Shown: piece by piece, positions 36,625-47,481 of the stretch
Position numbering within the stretch: position 1 is the stretch's first letter
Layout: every line of letters begins with the position of its first letter
Source of the DNA: Hygrophila difformis
Taxonomy: Eukaryota; Streptophyta; Magnoliopsida; Lamiales; Acanthaceae
Assembly: GCA_030278955.1 (NCBI GenBank)
Contig: JAOANR010000012.1
Location: forward strand, 21,558,474 to 21,622,473
Length of the DNA stretch: 64,000 nucleotides
Direction of reading: 5' to 3'
Notes under the pieces: generated by a model
Told to the model about the DNA's origin: nothing
Seen by the model: the letters and a program-made list of their open reading frames with translations, nothing else
Database searches by the model: none
Position numbers and translations under genes: made by a program

Positions 36625-36963
36625 TACTCCAATATAGCTATAGATAGCTAGTCTTGTGTGTGATGTGGGAGTTGTGTTGTGTGATGAAATGGTGTATTTT
36701 GTGTATTGGGAGGGATGTGTTGTGTGATGCCAAAAATGTGATGCTCAGATATGTGTTTTGTAATGCGAGATGCTTTTTTTTTTTATGTCTGCACCTAAAG
36801 GCTCTTGAAGGTGTTGTACCGTAACCGGATTGTTTGTATTCTATTTTCAATACTATGTATGGTTGGTGACTAGTGCCTGGTGACATTGGCAGATCCATTC
36901 AAGGACAAGTGTTGATTAGTACTAATAGCATGTGTTAAATAGCATGTTGGTAAAATAGCCTGT

Positions 36964-37135
36964 ATACTACTGGAAAAAATCTGGATTTGGTAGCTAAAAC
37001 TGTGGTAGCTAACGAATTTTGGTCGGTAAAATGGTGGTCGCTAACGAAATTCGGTCGCAAATTCGGTAGCTAACATCTTTATCGACCGAATTTTACCAAT
37101 TTTTTTCAGTCGCTAAAACAGAAAATTCTTGTAGA
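36964..37135. mobile_element. Small CACTA-like element, possible
   Basis: Left TACTACTGGAAAAAATC and right GAAAATTCTTGTAG look like worn CACTA termini. The interior repeats GGTAGCTAAC/GGTCGCTAAC and TTCGGTCG motifs. No clean target duplication. Confidence 0.4.
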
Positions 37136-37209
37136 TATATAAGATAAGAGAAATAACATATATGAATATAATTTAAGTGGTTCATAACTCTAATGGGGAT
37201 GTATTCAAT

Positions 37210-38483
37210 CACTACAAGAAAAATAAAAAATACCGACCGAAATCACCGACCGTCAGGTTGCGGGTCGGATTTACCGACCGCAACACGGACCGCACCTGGT
37301 GGTCGGTAAAAAGGGGCCGTTACTGGGGCCCGACTTTTAAGGCAACCACTGCGCCGACCAACATTATTGCGGTCGGTATTACCGACCGAATTACCGACCA
37401 AATGTAGTCGGTAATTTTTTACATTTTTTTAAATTTTGATTATTTTTTTAAAAAAATATAATCTACGGACCGCATTACCGACCAAATTTGCGATCTCTAA
37501 AGTTTTTTCCATTTATTTTATATTTTTATAAAATATTTCTTTGATTATTTTTAAAATTTACTCCGTAATTATTTTTTTTATGAAGCCATTTAATTATTTA
37601 TTTATTTTATAATTTAATTATATATTAAATAATACAAAGGAAAAAATAAATATTAAAAATGTTTTTTTAATTATAGATATAGATATAATTATAATTTGAT
37701 TTCATTTCTTAAATTTAATTAGTGATTTAATTAATTTTACTCATTTAATTTAATTTTATATTTTATTTAATTAATGAATTATTTTATTATTTATGTAATT
37801 AATATCAATTTTTATTTTATTTTTTCAGTTATTAATTTATGCATTTAGAGTTACAAGTATTAAATATATAACACAAAGTATATAATGACATGAAAGTTTA
37901 CGCGTCCAGGTGGCACACGCGCGGGCGAGAACTCATGGAGACCAGGGTTCGAATTCCCTCTTCAGCATTTGGGGAGTACTTGTGGAGGATTTATTATATA
38001 TGACACATGGCGGGTTTCCATTGGTAATGTGAAGGGTTGACAAAGGTGGTTAGGGTTGAGGATGCTGATGGTGAGGTGGGCGGTTCGAGCCCTCCCGAGA
38101 ACATTCTTTTCATAAAATAGAATTACCGACCGCAATTAGAGGCGGACGGTTCGAGCCCTCCCGAGAACATTGTTTTCATAAAATAGAATTACCGACCGCA
38201 ATTTGCGGTCGGTAAATTTCTCCGGGACCTTTTAGGACCAGCCAGTACCGACCGCAAATGAGGTCGGTAATTCGATCGGGATATTTACCGACCACCGTAC
38301 GGTCGGTAATGCGGTCGGCAAAGTCCTGACGGCAAATTGTTTTGGTCGGAGGAAAAAGACCTACCAAGATATTACCGACCGACCGTTTGCGGTCGGTGGT
38401 GCGGTCGGTAAGCCCCGAAACGACCCGCATCCCGGGGTTACCGATCGCAGGTGCGGTCGGTAAACGCAATTTTTCTTGTTGTG
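37210..38483. mobile_element. CACTA element (1274 bp) with ACCGACCG subterminal repeats
   Basis: Starts CACTACAAGAAAAATAA and ends TTTTTCTTGTTGTG. AAT is duplicated at 37207-37209 and 38484-38486. Many ACCGACCG/CGGTCGGT motifs lie in both orientations near each end. The middle is AT-rich. At 37955-38200 there are three GGTTCGA motifs like tRNA B boxes, two of them in a 66 bp tandem duplication (from 38081 and 38147). No transposase. Confidence 0.87.
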
Positions 38484-38618
38484 AATAAATAGCCTATGCC
38501 ATTTTTTAGCCTCTTAAAATTTGAGTGTTTTCAATTTAAATTTTAAAATGTATTTAAAACTTTTAAAGTATTCAATCTAGGTTTTAAATTTTTTTAGAAA
38601 ATCTTGAAGTATTTAATA

Positions 38619-38878
38619 CTACCTCCGTTCCTTTTTAAATAGCACGTTTTAACTTTTGTCACTGTTCATTAAGTAGCTTTGACTCGACTTTTTAATACAA
38701 TTATATAAGATAATATATAGTCAAGTGGAATCTTGTTGGATTCGTCTAATTGCATAGATTTAGAATATCAAATTTTCATAATTTTTACTTGTATGGAATT
38801 TGAGTTACTACAGATTAAAAACGTGTATTGGATTGTGTGAAATGTGGGTTCGTAGCACTTATTTAGGAATGGAGGAAG
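38619..38878. mobile_element. Stowaway-like MITE, family 1 (260 bp)
   Basis: Ends CTACCTCCGTTCC and GGAATGGAGGAAG with TA on both sides (38617-38618, 38879-38880). The most complete family 1 copy here; inserted in the hAT-like element. Confidence 0.85.
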
Positions 38879-39377
38879 TACAAATTTTAAAAAGTCTTAA
38901 AAATCTTTAGGTATTTAACAACCTAATGACTTGGACTCCCTCAATTTTAATGGATTCTCTTCGAAAAATATAATCATACAACTTTTTTTTTCAATAAAGG
39001 TTTCTACGGATTGTGTACGACATGGAGTCTCATAAAATCAACCAATTCTATGAGAAGTCTATGAATTTTCTAAACATACCGATTTTTAAAACTCTAAAAA
39101 ATGTAACATAATTTTAATAAAACACATCTTCTAAAAGTTAATTGTTCACTCTTCATGATATCTGACCTATCAAATAAAAAATATTGGATGCGCCACTACC
39201 TGGTGATGGTAGTGTTGGGTGAACACTGAACAATTCCCCTTATGCCCTAACATCCGACTGTTGTATATATAGCTTTTTCCTTTCAATCTAATTTTACTAA
39301 AGGGCTATAAACAAGTATGTGAGTATTGGGCTTCTATATGCATGAAGTTCTTTTCGTATGCACTCCAAGGTTCTCTG

Positions 39378-40203
39378 CGTTGTTATTAACGTGCTCTTGT
39401 GCAGATTCAGTAGTTCCATGGTTGTTGAAACTACGGTAGAACGACCGCAGCAGTTACTGTCAGTTCTGCGCGACAGTTATTGAGCCTGTGCGTGCATTCT
39501 AACCGACTCAGACTGATCTAATTCGCGTCTCTGAGTATATATATGTGTTTAGACTTTCTGTAAATGAGTTCTGAGTTTATTGAGTTGTAATTTTACACAT
39601 TCTACACATTTTTACACACACTAGTCGGTTATTACTCTCCAAGATTCACTAGTTCTATTCTTTGAGAGAGAGTTAGAAATTCCTTGTGTTCATTCCACTT
39701 TTTAGAAGATCATTCTGTATACACGAGGTTAGATTTTCTGTGTTTCAACAAGTGTTCTTGTTGGAGAAATCTTCTCTACACCCGATTGAAGAGGCTTTTG
39801 AAGAAGCGCTCAAAGATTGAAGGAGATGGATTCAGGAAGACTGCTATGCCGAGAAGCCATGGTTCTTGAAGCCTGAACAACCAGAGGATTCAAATTGGAC
39901 AGGATCGTCCGGAGACGTAGTTGTGGGGGAGTCACGACTGCAGTCGTGTTGCTTTAGAGTTTGAATTGGTTGTTTGTGAGTCTTCTAGGTCTAGGATTTC
40001 TTGAGTATCTAGTATAAGTCGCTTGGATTGGAATCCCCCAGACGTAGATCCGTTTGGATCGAACTGGGTCAACAAATACTTGTGTTTTTACTTTCCGCTG
40101 AACACTCTGTGCACACACATATCACTTGTTATTCGGTAGTTTTGACCACGGCTCGACGACGATAGTTTTATTCAAGATTTTCACGTAATATCTGGGACCA
40201 ACA
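39378..40203 (+). repeat. 5' LTR of the copia element
   Basis: Its first base is C where the 3' LTR has the canonical T; it ends GGGACCAACA. A TATA-like TATATATATGTG lies near 39535-39546, and the stretch near 40015-40075 holds the usual GGAATCCCCCAGACGTAG block. Confidence 0.95.
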
Positions 40204-40205
40204 CT

Positions 40206-40217
40206 TGGTATCAGAGC
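40206..40217 (+). other. Primer binding site, initiator tRNA-Met type
   Basis: TGGTATCAGAGC follows the 5' LTR by two bases and is complementary to the plant initiator methionine tRNA 3' end, the usual primer for copia elements. Confidence 0.92.
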
Positions 40218-40261
40218 GGCAGACTCTGATATAGTAGAGGCGATCTGAAAATCTTGTCGAG

Positions 40262-42055
40262 ATGAGTAGAGAAGGTGCTTCATTGTCTAGACCACCCTTA
40301 TTCGATGGCACGAATTATAGATATTGGCGAACTCGGATGAAGATCCACCTTATGGCACTAGGAGATGAAGTTTGGGACGCAGACGAGACAGCCTGGCAAC
40401 CACCCACTCGACCACGAGCTACAGCTGAAGGTTCCACAGAACCACCTGGTAGTCGACCAGCAACCAAGGCTGAATACACTCAAGCTGAAAAAGATGCCAA
40501 GAAAGGGAATTATACGGCTCTAAATGCGATTTTTAGCGCCATGGACGAAACACAGTTCCAGCTAGTCACAAACCACACACTGGCTCATGACGCATGGAGG
40601 ACTCTAGAGGTTATGTATGAGGGTTCTGAGGATGTTCGAGCTACCAAATTACAGCGAGTTGAGACCATGTTCGAGAATTTGAAGATGAAGAAAGATGAAT
40701 CTATTTCGGTCTATTATGGAAGATTCAAAGACGTTGTGAATCAAGCCTATTCTTTGGGTTTGATTTATGACAACCAAAAGCTCGTTAGAAAGATGTTGAG
40801 GACTCTCACCAAGAAGTATGCTCCTAAGGTTGCTACATTGGAAGAATTGGATAAGTTGAACACCATTACCTTGGATGGCTTAGTGGGAATTCTTCAAACA
40901 TACGAGATGAACCATCTTGAAGAAGAATCATCAAGGAGTATTGCTCTCAATGTGGAAGAAGAAGATTCTGGAAACTCCTCTGAAGACGATGTATCTTATA
41001 TTTCCAGAAAAGTGGCAAAGATGTTGCAAGACAGACGTACAAAGAAATTCTACAAACAGCAAGGTCGCAGTTCCAACGATGTTCCGACGACGGACAGACC
41101 ACCTCGCAGAGACTTCAAAAGAAAGGATAGCAGCAAAGTTGATCGTTTCAACAACAAGAAGAAGGACTATGACAAGCCGGACAAGTTTGCCTCGGTGATT
41201 TGCTATGAATGTGGAGGCCAAAGACATGTTCGATCTGAATGTGCCACAGCCAAAAGAAAGGAAATGAGAGAAAAGAAGGCACTGCAGGCTACTCTAGGTG
41301 ATCAAGACGATGACAGAACCACTGAAGCACAGAATTCAGATTCTGATGAAGTCGTTGCATTCACTTTAAGAGAAACAAGTCCTACTATAAAAGGTATTGT
41401 CAAGTCAATATGTTTTTCACCTAACAATTGTGATTCTGATTCAGGTGAAAGCGATGATGAGTACGACCAATTACTTGCTGATTACAATGAACTCAAAGAG
41501 GATTTTGAAGTTGCTGTTCGGGAAAATAAGAAGTTGTTAGGACAACTGGCAGACGTCGGGATTGCTTATGATCTTGAAGTTGAGAAGAATGAAGACTTGC
41601 AAAAGGAGAACAACACCCTTAAAGGCAAAATCCATGACATGGAGAAAGAGCTTGATGATCTCAAAGCCAAGAACAATGAACTTCAAAAGGTATTTAAAGG
41701 TAAAAATCAACTTGATGAAGTTTTGTCTATGGGAAAACGTATTGGTGATCAAACAGGTTTAGGTTATAAGAAGCAAAGCACTCCTAGCAAAACAAAGTTT
41801 ACAAGTGGAGGTTTCCTTACTTCAACTACTGATTCACCACCTGAGCTGATAGTCGGAGAATCGTCCAAACGACAGAAGGACTGCCTATACTGCAATCTGC
41901 CTGGACACACAGCTGAGACATGCATGCGGATTCTAAGAGATCTTATGAATGGAAGACCAGTCGTATGGCCTGATCAAGAGCTTCGAAAGAAATTCAGAAT
42001 GCATAAGGCATGGATACCTAAAGGTAAAACTAATAATAATAATGATTCTGCTTGA
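40262..42055 (+). CDS. Gag of the SIRE-like copia element
   Basis: A 597-codon ORF. It starts with the DUF4219/UBN2-type region (PPLFDGTNYRYWRTRM), then an acidic Ser-rich part and a first zinc knuckle CYECGGQRHVRSEC near 41201-41242. A coiled-coil-like Glu/Lys/Leu stretch follows at about 41460-41690, then a second knuckle CLYCNLPGHTAETC near 41884-41925. Gag would assemble particles and bind element RNA. The start is taken 58 bp after the LTR. The stop TGA (42053-42055) is in the same frame as pol, with no shift between them, so pol would need readthrough, or the stop is a mutation. Two knuckles and a long C-terminus fit the SIRE/Maximus type. Confidence 0.92.
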   Translation: MSREGASLSRPPLFDGTNYRYWRTRMKIHLMALGDEVWDADETAWQPPTRPRATAEGSTEPPGSRPATKAEYTQAEKDAKKGNYTALNAIFSAMDETQFQLVTNHTLAHDAWRTLEVMYEGSEDVRATKLQRVETMFENLKMKKDESISVYYGRFKDVVNQAYSLGLIYDNQKLVRKMLRTLTKKYAPKVATLEELDKLNTITLDGLVGILQTYEMNHLEEESSRSIALNVEEEDSGNSSEDDVSYISRKVAKMLQDRRTKKFYKQQGRSSNDVPTTDRPPRRDFKRKDSSKVDRFNNKKKDYDKPDKFASVICYECGGQRHVRSECATAKRKEMREKKALQATLGDQDDDRTTEAQNSDSDEVVAFTLRETSPTIKGIVKSICFSPNNCDSDSGESDDEYDQLLADYNELKEDFEVAVRENKKLLGQLADVGIAYDLEVEKNEDLQKENNTLKGKIHDMEKELDDLKAKNNELQKVFKGKNQLDEVLSMGKRIGDQTGLGYKKQSTPSKTKFTSGGFLTSTTDSPPELIVGESSKRQKDCLYCNLPGHTAETCMRILRDLMNGRPVVWPDQELRKKFRMHKAWIPKGKTNNNNDSA

Positions 42056-45000
42056 TTTGTAGTTCTTTCGGTGCAGGAACAACATCGAAACGAAAAATGG
42101 TATTTTGATTCGGGATGTTCAAGGCATATGACGGGAAGAAAAGATGTCTTAGACAACTTTACTGAGAAAGATTGTGGAGCCGTTCTGTATGGTGATGGTA
42201 CAAGAAGCAAAATTGCGGGTTATGGTAAATCTAAGGATGCTACTCTTTCTAAACTCTCTAGAATATTCTATGTAAATGGTCTTACTACTAACCTTATCTC
42301 TATTAGTCAACTTTGTGATGAAGATCTGGAGGTTAGGTTTACTAAACATAGATGCATAGTATATAATGATCAAAATGAGATTGTTATGATGGGAGGCCGT
42401 AGCAAGAATAATTGCTACATCTTGAAGGATGACATTCCACGGATTCTACTGACCAGAGATGACCAGACTACTCTATGGCATAAGAGGCTTGGTCACCTTA
42501 ACTTTCAGTCATTACACAAGTTGAGTAACTCGAATGCTGTTCGCGGGTTGCCGCAACTACAGAAAAACGATGAAACTATCTGCAGAGATTGCGCCAAAGG
42601 AAAGCAAACCAGATCGAGACATAAGAAGACTGATGACATTAAAACAAAAGAATGCCTCGACCTGATACATATGGATCTTATGGGTCCAACCGAAGTGGAG
42701 AGCTTAAATGGTAAAAGGTACATTTTAGTATGTGTTGATGATTTCTCTAGATATTGTTGGGTTTTCTTTCTTAGGTCAAAAGATGAGACTTTTGAGTACT
42801 TTGAGGCCCTGAGTAAAAGACTCATGAATGGGAAGCAAAGGAAGATTGCACGAATCTGAACCGATCATGGCAAGGAATTCGAGAACCAGTCGTTTGATCG
42901 TTATTGCAACGACAATGGAATTACGCATGAGTACTCAGCCCCCAAAACACCACAGCAAAATGATGTTGCTGAAAGGAAGAACCGAACATTGCAAGAGATG
43001 GCCAGATCAATGCTTCACACCAGTTCATTGAGCAAAAGATTTTGGGCGGAAGCTATTAACACTGCCTGTCACATCATCAACCGAGTGTTGTTGAGACCAC
43101 ACTCCAACTGCACACCTTATCAACTTTGGAACGGTAAAACTCCCACGGTAAAATACTTTCATGTTTTTGGTTGCAAATGTCATGTTTTGAATGATAGAAA
43201 TCAATTGCATAAGTTTGATTATAAATCTTTGGATGGATATTTCATTGGTTATTCTAATAATTCTAAAGCATATCGTGTTTATCTTACTAGTGATAAGAAG
43301 GTTATTGAATCTACTAATGTTCTCTTTGAGGATCTTGATCTATTAGAAAACAGGGTAGATGATGATGAGTTACCTCTTACTCAAAATCATGTGAATGCTA
43401 ATGGTGTTGAGCAATCTGTCACTGAAGAAGAACATGCTAGTCCTAATGTTCCAGATAGAGGCCCTGATAAAGATTCTGAACCAGAAAAGGATGCTGATAC
43501 AGACACTGTTGTCGAGACTACAACAGAACCACCGTCTGAAGTTCAGAACAAGAGAAAAGGTTCTAGAGTGCATAAACATCATTCAACTCAGGATATTATT
43601 GGAGATCCACAAGGTCAGAGACAGACTAGGCATAAAGAGATCAATTTCAAGGATCTAGCAAGCTACAATTGTTTTGTTTCTATGGTTGAACCGAAGAATA
43701 CTTCTGAGGCGTTGAAAGATGAGTAGTGGATTGCTGCAATGCAAGACGAGCTACTGCAATTTGAGAGGAATGCTGTCTGGGAGTTGACAGAACCACCGCA
43801 GAACGCCAACATTATTGGAACCAAATGGGTTTACAGGAATAAGACGGATGAGAAAGGTAATATCATAAGGAATAAAGCAAGGCTAGTAGCACAAGGCTAT
43901 ACCCAAATTGAAGGTTTGGATTATGGCGAAACATTTGCTCCCGTGGCAAGGATGGAAGCCGTAAGGATACTACTTGCAATTGCATGCTCTTTGAATTTGA
44001 AGCTGTACCAAATGGATATCAAAACAGCCTTCCTTAATGGTAAAATCAAGGAAGAGATCTATGTTGCACAACCGATTGGATTTGAAGACCCGAAGTATCC
44101 AAATCATGTTTATCGTGTCAAAGGAGCCTTATACGGATTGAAGCAGGCACCACGAGCGTGGTATGAGAGATTGTCTAAGTATTTGGTAGACAATGGATTT
44201 AAGAAAGGATATGCAGACAAGACGTTGTTCGTGAAGCGTCAGAACGACCACTTAACGATAGCTCAAGTATACGTTGACGACATCATTTTTGGATCGACTT
44301 CAGTCAAACTCAGAAAGGAATTTGTTGATGCTATGGAATCAGAATTTGAGATGTCCATGATGGGAGAATTACAATACTTTTTGGGATAGCAGGTTAAGCA
44401 AGAGGATGATGGTATTTTTCTGTGTCAAGAGAAGTATGCTAGAAACATGTTGAAAAAGTTTGACATGGATGATTCTAAGGTAGTCAGAACACCGCTAGGA
44501 CAACAGGAGAAGCTGAGCAAGGATGAAACTGGAAAGTCAGTGGATCAAAAGACTTATAGGAGTATGATTGGAAGTCTACTGTACCTCACTGCTACAAGAC
44601 CAGATATTTCATTTAGTGTAGGTGTATGTGCAAGGTTCCAATCCCATCCTAAGGAGTCTCATATGAAAGCAGTAAAGCGGATCATGAGATATGTGAAGGG
44701 AACTTTGAATATGGGAATTTGGTTTTCAAAAAGGTCATCACTTGACCTGATTGGATTTACAGACTCAGACTGGGCTGGTTGTTGCGACGACAGGAGATCT
44801 ACCACTGGCGGCTGCTTCTACTTGGGAAATAATCTAGTAAGCTGGTATTCCAGAAAGCAAAACATCGTAGCTCTATCAACAGCCGAGGCAGAGTATATTG
44901 CTGCTACATGTTGCTGCTCACAACTTCTTTGGATGAAGCAACTACTCGAGGACTACGGTATTCATAAGGATGATTTTTTAGTTTTCTGTGATAATACTAT

Positions 45001-45163
45001 TGCAATAAATATCTCTAAAAATCCTGTTTTACATAGTAGGAGTAAGCATATTGATATTCGTTATCATTTTATTAGAGATCTTGTAGAGGATAATGTTTGC
45101 AGGATTGAGCATATAGCGTCGTTGGAACAACGGGCGGACATCCTTACAAAAGCATTAGATTGA
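42056..45163 (+). pseudogene. Pol of the SIRE-like copia element, three nonsense codons
   Basis: The gag frame continues through pol without an indel. Protease is at the start (WYFDSGCSRHMTG). Integrase has LWHKRLGHLNF, a C..C pair, VCVDDFSR and the Asp-Asp-Glu core. RT has LYQMDIKTAFLNG and YVDDIIFG at 44269-44292. RNase H has DSDWAG, STAEAEYIAA and FCDN. Internal stops are TGA at 42857-42859 (in the integrase core, before ACCGATCATGG), TAG at 43724-43726 (before RT) and TAG at 44387-44389 (between RT and RNase H). The true end is TGA at 45161-45163. Each stop sits where relatives have a sense codon, so these are point nonsense mutations. All catalytic residues I looked for remain. Confidence 0.93.
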
Positions 45164-45513
45164 GAAAAATTTGAAGGCCTAAGAAGCACCTTGGGTCTTT
45201 CCTATCATAATTAATTTGCTTATAGTTTGGGCCTGATTATTTTCGTGTATAAGTATTTTTTTTCACAGGCCCAATACAATTCAAATGGAGAAATTCTATC
45301 CGGAATCTCATTATTGCACTCGGCCGTTTTGATGACGTCGCAGCACCTCTGCAGCTGCTCTGTAACTGCAGCACCTCAATCACGTCGCACGTCTCCAGAA
45401 CCGCCAAACGACTCTCACTCTTCCGGGCACTCTCTCCATTTAAGGTTCCTTTACTCTCCATTCCATTTCAAATCTTTCTCTCTCACTTTTTCGAATTTGA
45501 GCTTTGCAAAAAT

Positions 45514-47016
45514 TTGAAAATGGCAACCACCTCCGACCCCGACGCTCCTCACTCTGCCACCTCCTCCGCGACGAGCTCGCCGTCTGGATCACTGTTAGAC
45601 GCCCAACCTATTTCTGTTCTACCCCCTGTTCTTTATCTTCCTCCTCCTGTTGCTGCTACAACTTCTGAGCACCGACCTACTGAAAACGTACCAGAAACCC
45701 AAAATCATCCCCTTTCTAACCCTAATGCTGAAATCACTATTGACCCCTCATTTGTTGATCAAGTTGTTCGAGAAATCAATGCTGAGCATCAAACTCCACC
45801 ACTTTCCCCCCTGCAAAATCAAGGTTTACATGATATGAACCAAGTGGAAATCGATGAAGTCACTGCTTCACAGCAAATTGGAGGTTCTACTGCTGTTGCA
45901 ACTACGCTAGAACCACGGAGGAAATCAACCAGAAAGCGAAAGGAGCCCACTCCTACGCCCACTCCAGCACCAGTAGCCACAACTGCGAAGAAACCACGCA
46001 AGGAACCAAGGCCACCCCCTCCTGCTTTGAAAGCCGAAGATGCTTATAGTCTTAAGTTCTACACGCGAGACATGAGGACATTTTCGAAGGAAGTTCTTAA
46101 AGGGAAGGAGTTTAAGCCTGAAGAGATCTTCAAGCATAATCATTAGGATGTTTTAGGCTTCTCGGATCTTTTGCAAGAGAGGCATTTGACGTTTTGGACT
46201 AAGGGTCTCACACACTACTCACCAAGTCATGTTCGCGAGTTTTATGCGAATTTACATCCTGAGATCCTCACTCCTCATTCTGCTTGGTTCGGTAAAATTT
46301 ACATTCGCGGTCAATTTCATGAACTAACACCTGCTGTGATTCTGAAGTTGTTGAAGCTACCACCCAACGATGATATGAGCGACTGTTTGGATCTGATGCC
46401 GGAAGATACTCTCACTACTGCACTGGAGATTTCTAACCAGAAAGTTAAAGGCTTTGGACGCAACAAATTCAGTGTTAAGGAGTTAAGATTGAAGTTTTAT
46501 TGCCTGTACCAGTTCTGTAGTGCTAACATCCTTCTGACGACTAACCAGTCTCAAGTCAGCACTATGATGGGTAAATTCATACTTTGTGTGGACAAACATA
46601 TGGGTCTAATCAATTTTGGATATTTTCTTCTTAAGAAAATGCTAGGGTACACCTCTGGGAGAATCAAAAAGACGATCAATCTACCCTATCCAGCTCTAAT
46701 CACCGAATTCCTTCTATCCATTGGTGTGAAGATCAAGGAAAAGCATTTGGTTGCTTTGAAGGAGTACAGACCACCAACAAACTTAATGGATATGCATAAT
46801 GACATCAAAAATGGCCCTCCTCTAACTGGTCCTGCACTTGTTCACCAACTGAAGCAGCGGATCCTTCGTCAGAACGAAAGGCTAACCACCTGGAGCCAGG
46901 AAGCAATGGCTATAAAAAGGGAGAATCTCAAAATTCTTCATATGCTTCCTTTGTCTTTTGATGCTTCTGATTTGCAGGCAGATGATGAGGATGTTGCTCT
47001 TGATGATGAAGAGTGA
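45514..47016 (+). pseudogene. Extra ORF after pol, putative plant transposon protein domain
   Basis: Two open stretches (45514-46143 and 46147-47016) share one frame and are separated only by TAG at 46144-46146, giving about 500 codons. The first half is Pro/Ser/Thr-rich with a basic patch (RRKSTRKRKEP) like a nuclear signal. The second half (FYTRDMRTF, LTHYSPSHVREFYANLHPE, GQFHELTPAVILKLLKLP) resembles the plant protein domain usually named 'putative plant transposon protein'; this is from memory of family patterns. It ends in an acidic tail. It sits 350 bp after pol, where SIRE-type elements carry an envelope-like ORF. I see no signal peptide or membrane segment, so an envelope role is not supported. 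Function unknown. Confidence 0.7.
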
Positions 47017-47470
47017 TATTCCATCATGGGGGAGATGGATGGTGTTGGATGGTACTGACTGGTAGTGATGACAACTGGGTAACGAATATTTCTAAACTTT
47101 AACTGTTTTTGGGATGTTTTATTGCTGGACAATATTGATGGATGTTTGATGATTGTTTTTTGATGACTGTTTTTAACTGGATATTTCTGAACTGAATTAC
47201 CTTTGGATTTGAACTATTATTGGTCTGTAATAGTTAGGTAATTCCGATAACTGCTGAACTATTTGTTTTTAATCTGCTCTGATGATTTTATATCTTCACT
47301 GTGATTCTACTCTGAATGTTTGATGGATGTTGTTTCTGAATCGTTTTGACTCTTCTGTAACATCCTATTTGTGGATCACATGTATTTTTGCTCTGATATG
47401 ATCTCTTATACTCTTTGGACTTAGATAGTTTCAACACCATTTTGGTGATGGAATTATCATCTCCACAAGA

Positions 47471-47481
47471 GTGGGGGAGAT
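47471..47481 (+). other. Polypurine tract of the SIRE-like copia element
   Basis: GTGGGGGAGAT lies directly before the 3' LTR start TGTTGTTATT. Confidence 0.85.

Larger units (their letters stand above)
36884..39198. mobile_element. hAT-like non-autonomous element (2315 bp) hosting others
   Basis: Termini CATTGGCAGATCC and (reverse complement of the right end) TAGTGGCGCATCC are imperfect inverted repeats of the CAGTGGCGGA-type. The 8 bp CCTGGTGA is on both sides (36876-36883, 39199-39206), and unit 1 has it once (GTGCCTGGTGATGG near 25105). An 8 bp duplication marks hAT. No transposase. Inside are a CACTA element, a MITE and probably a small CTAC-ended element. Confidence 0.85.

Noticed and set aside
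37940..37970. tRNA gene at the GGTTCGAATTCC motif
   Set aside because: No acceptor-stem pairing or anticodon arm found by eye; kept only as a B-box-like observation.
45227..45517. 96-codon ORF between pol and the extra ORF of the copia element
   Set aside because: Ser/His-rich, without recognisable motifs, and overlapping the start of the longer accessory ORF; probably leader DNA.
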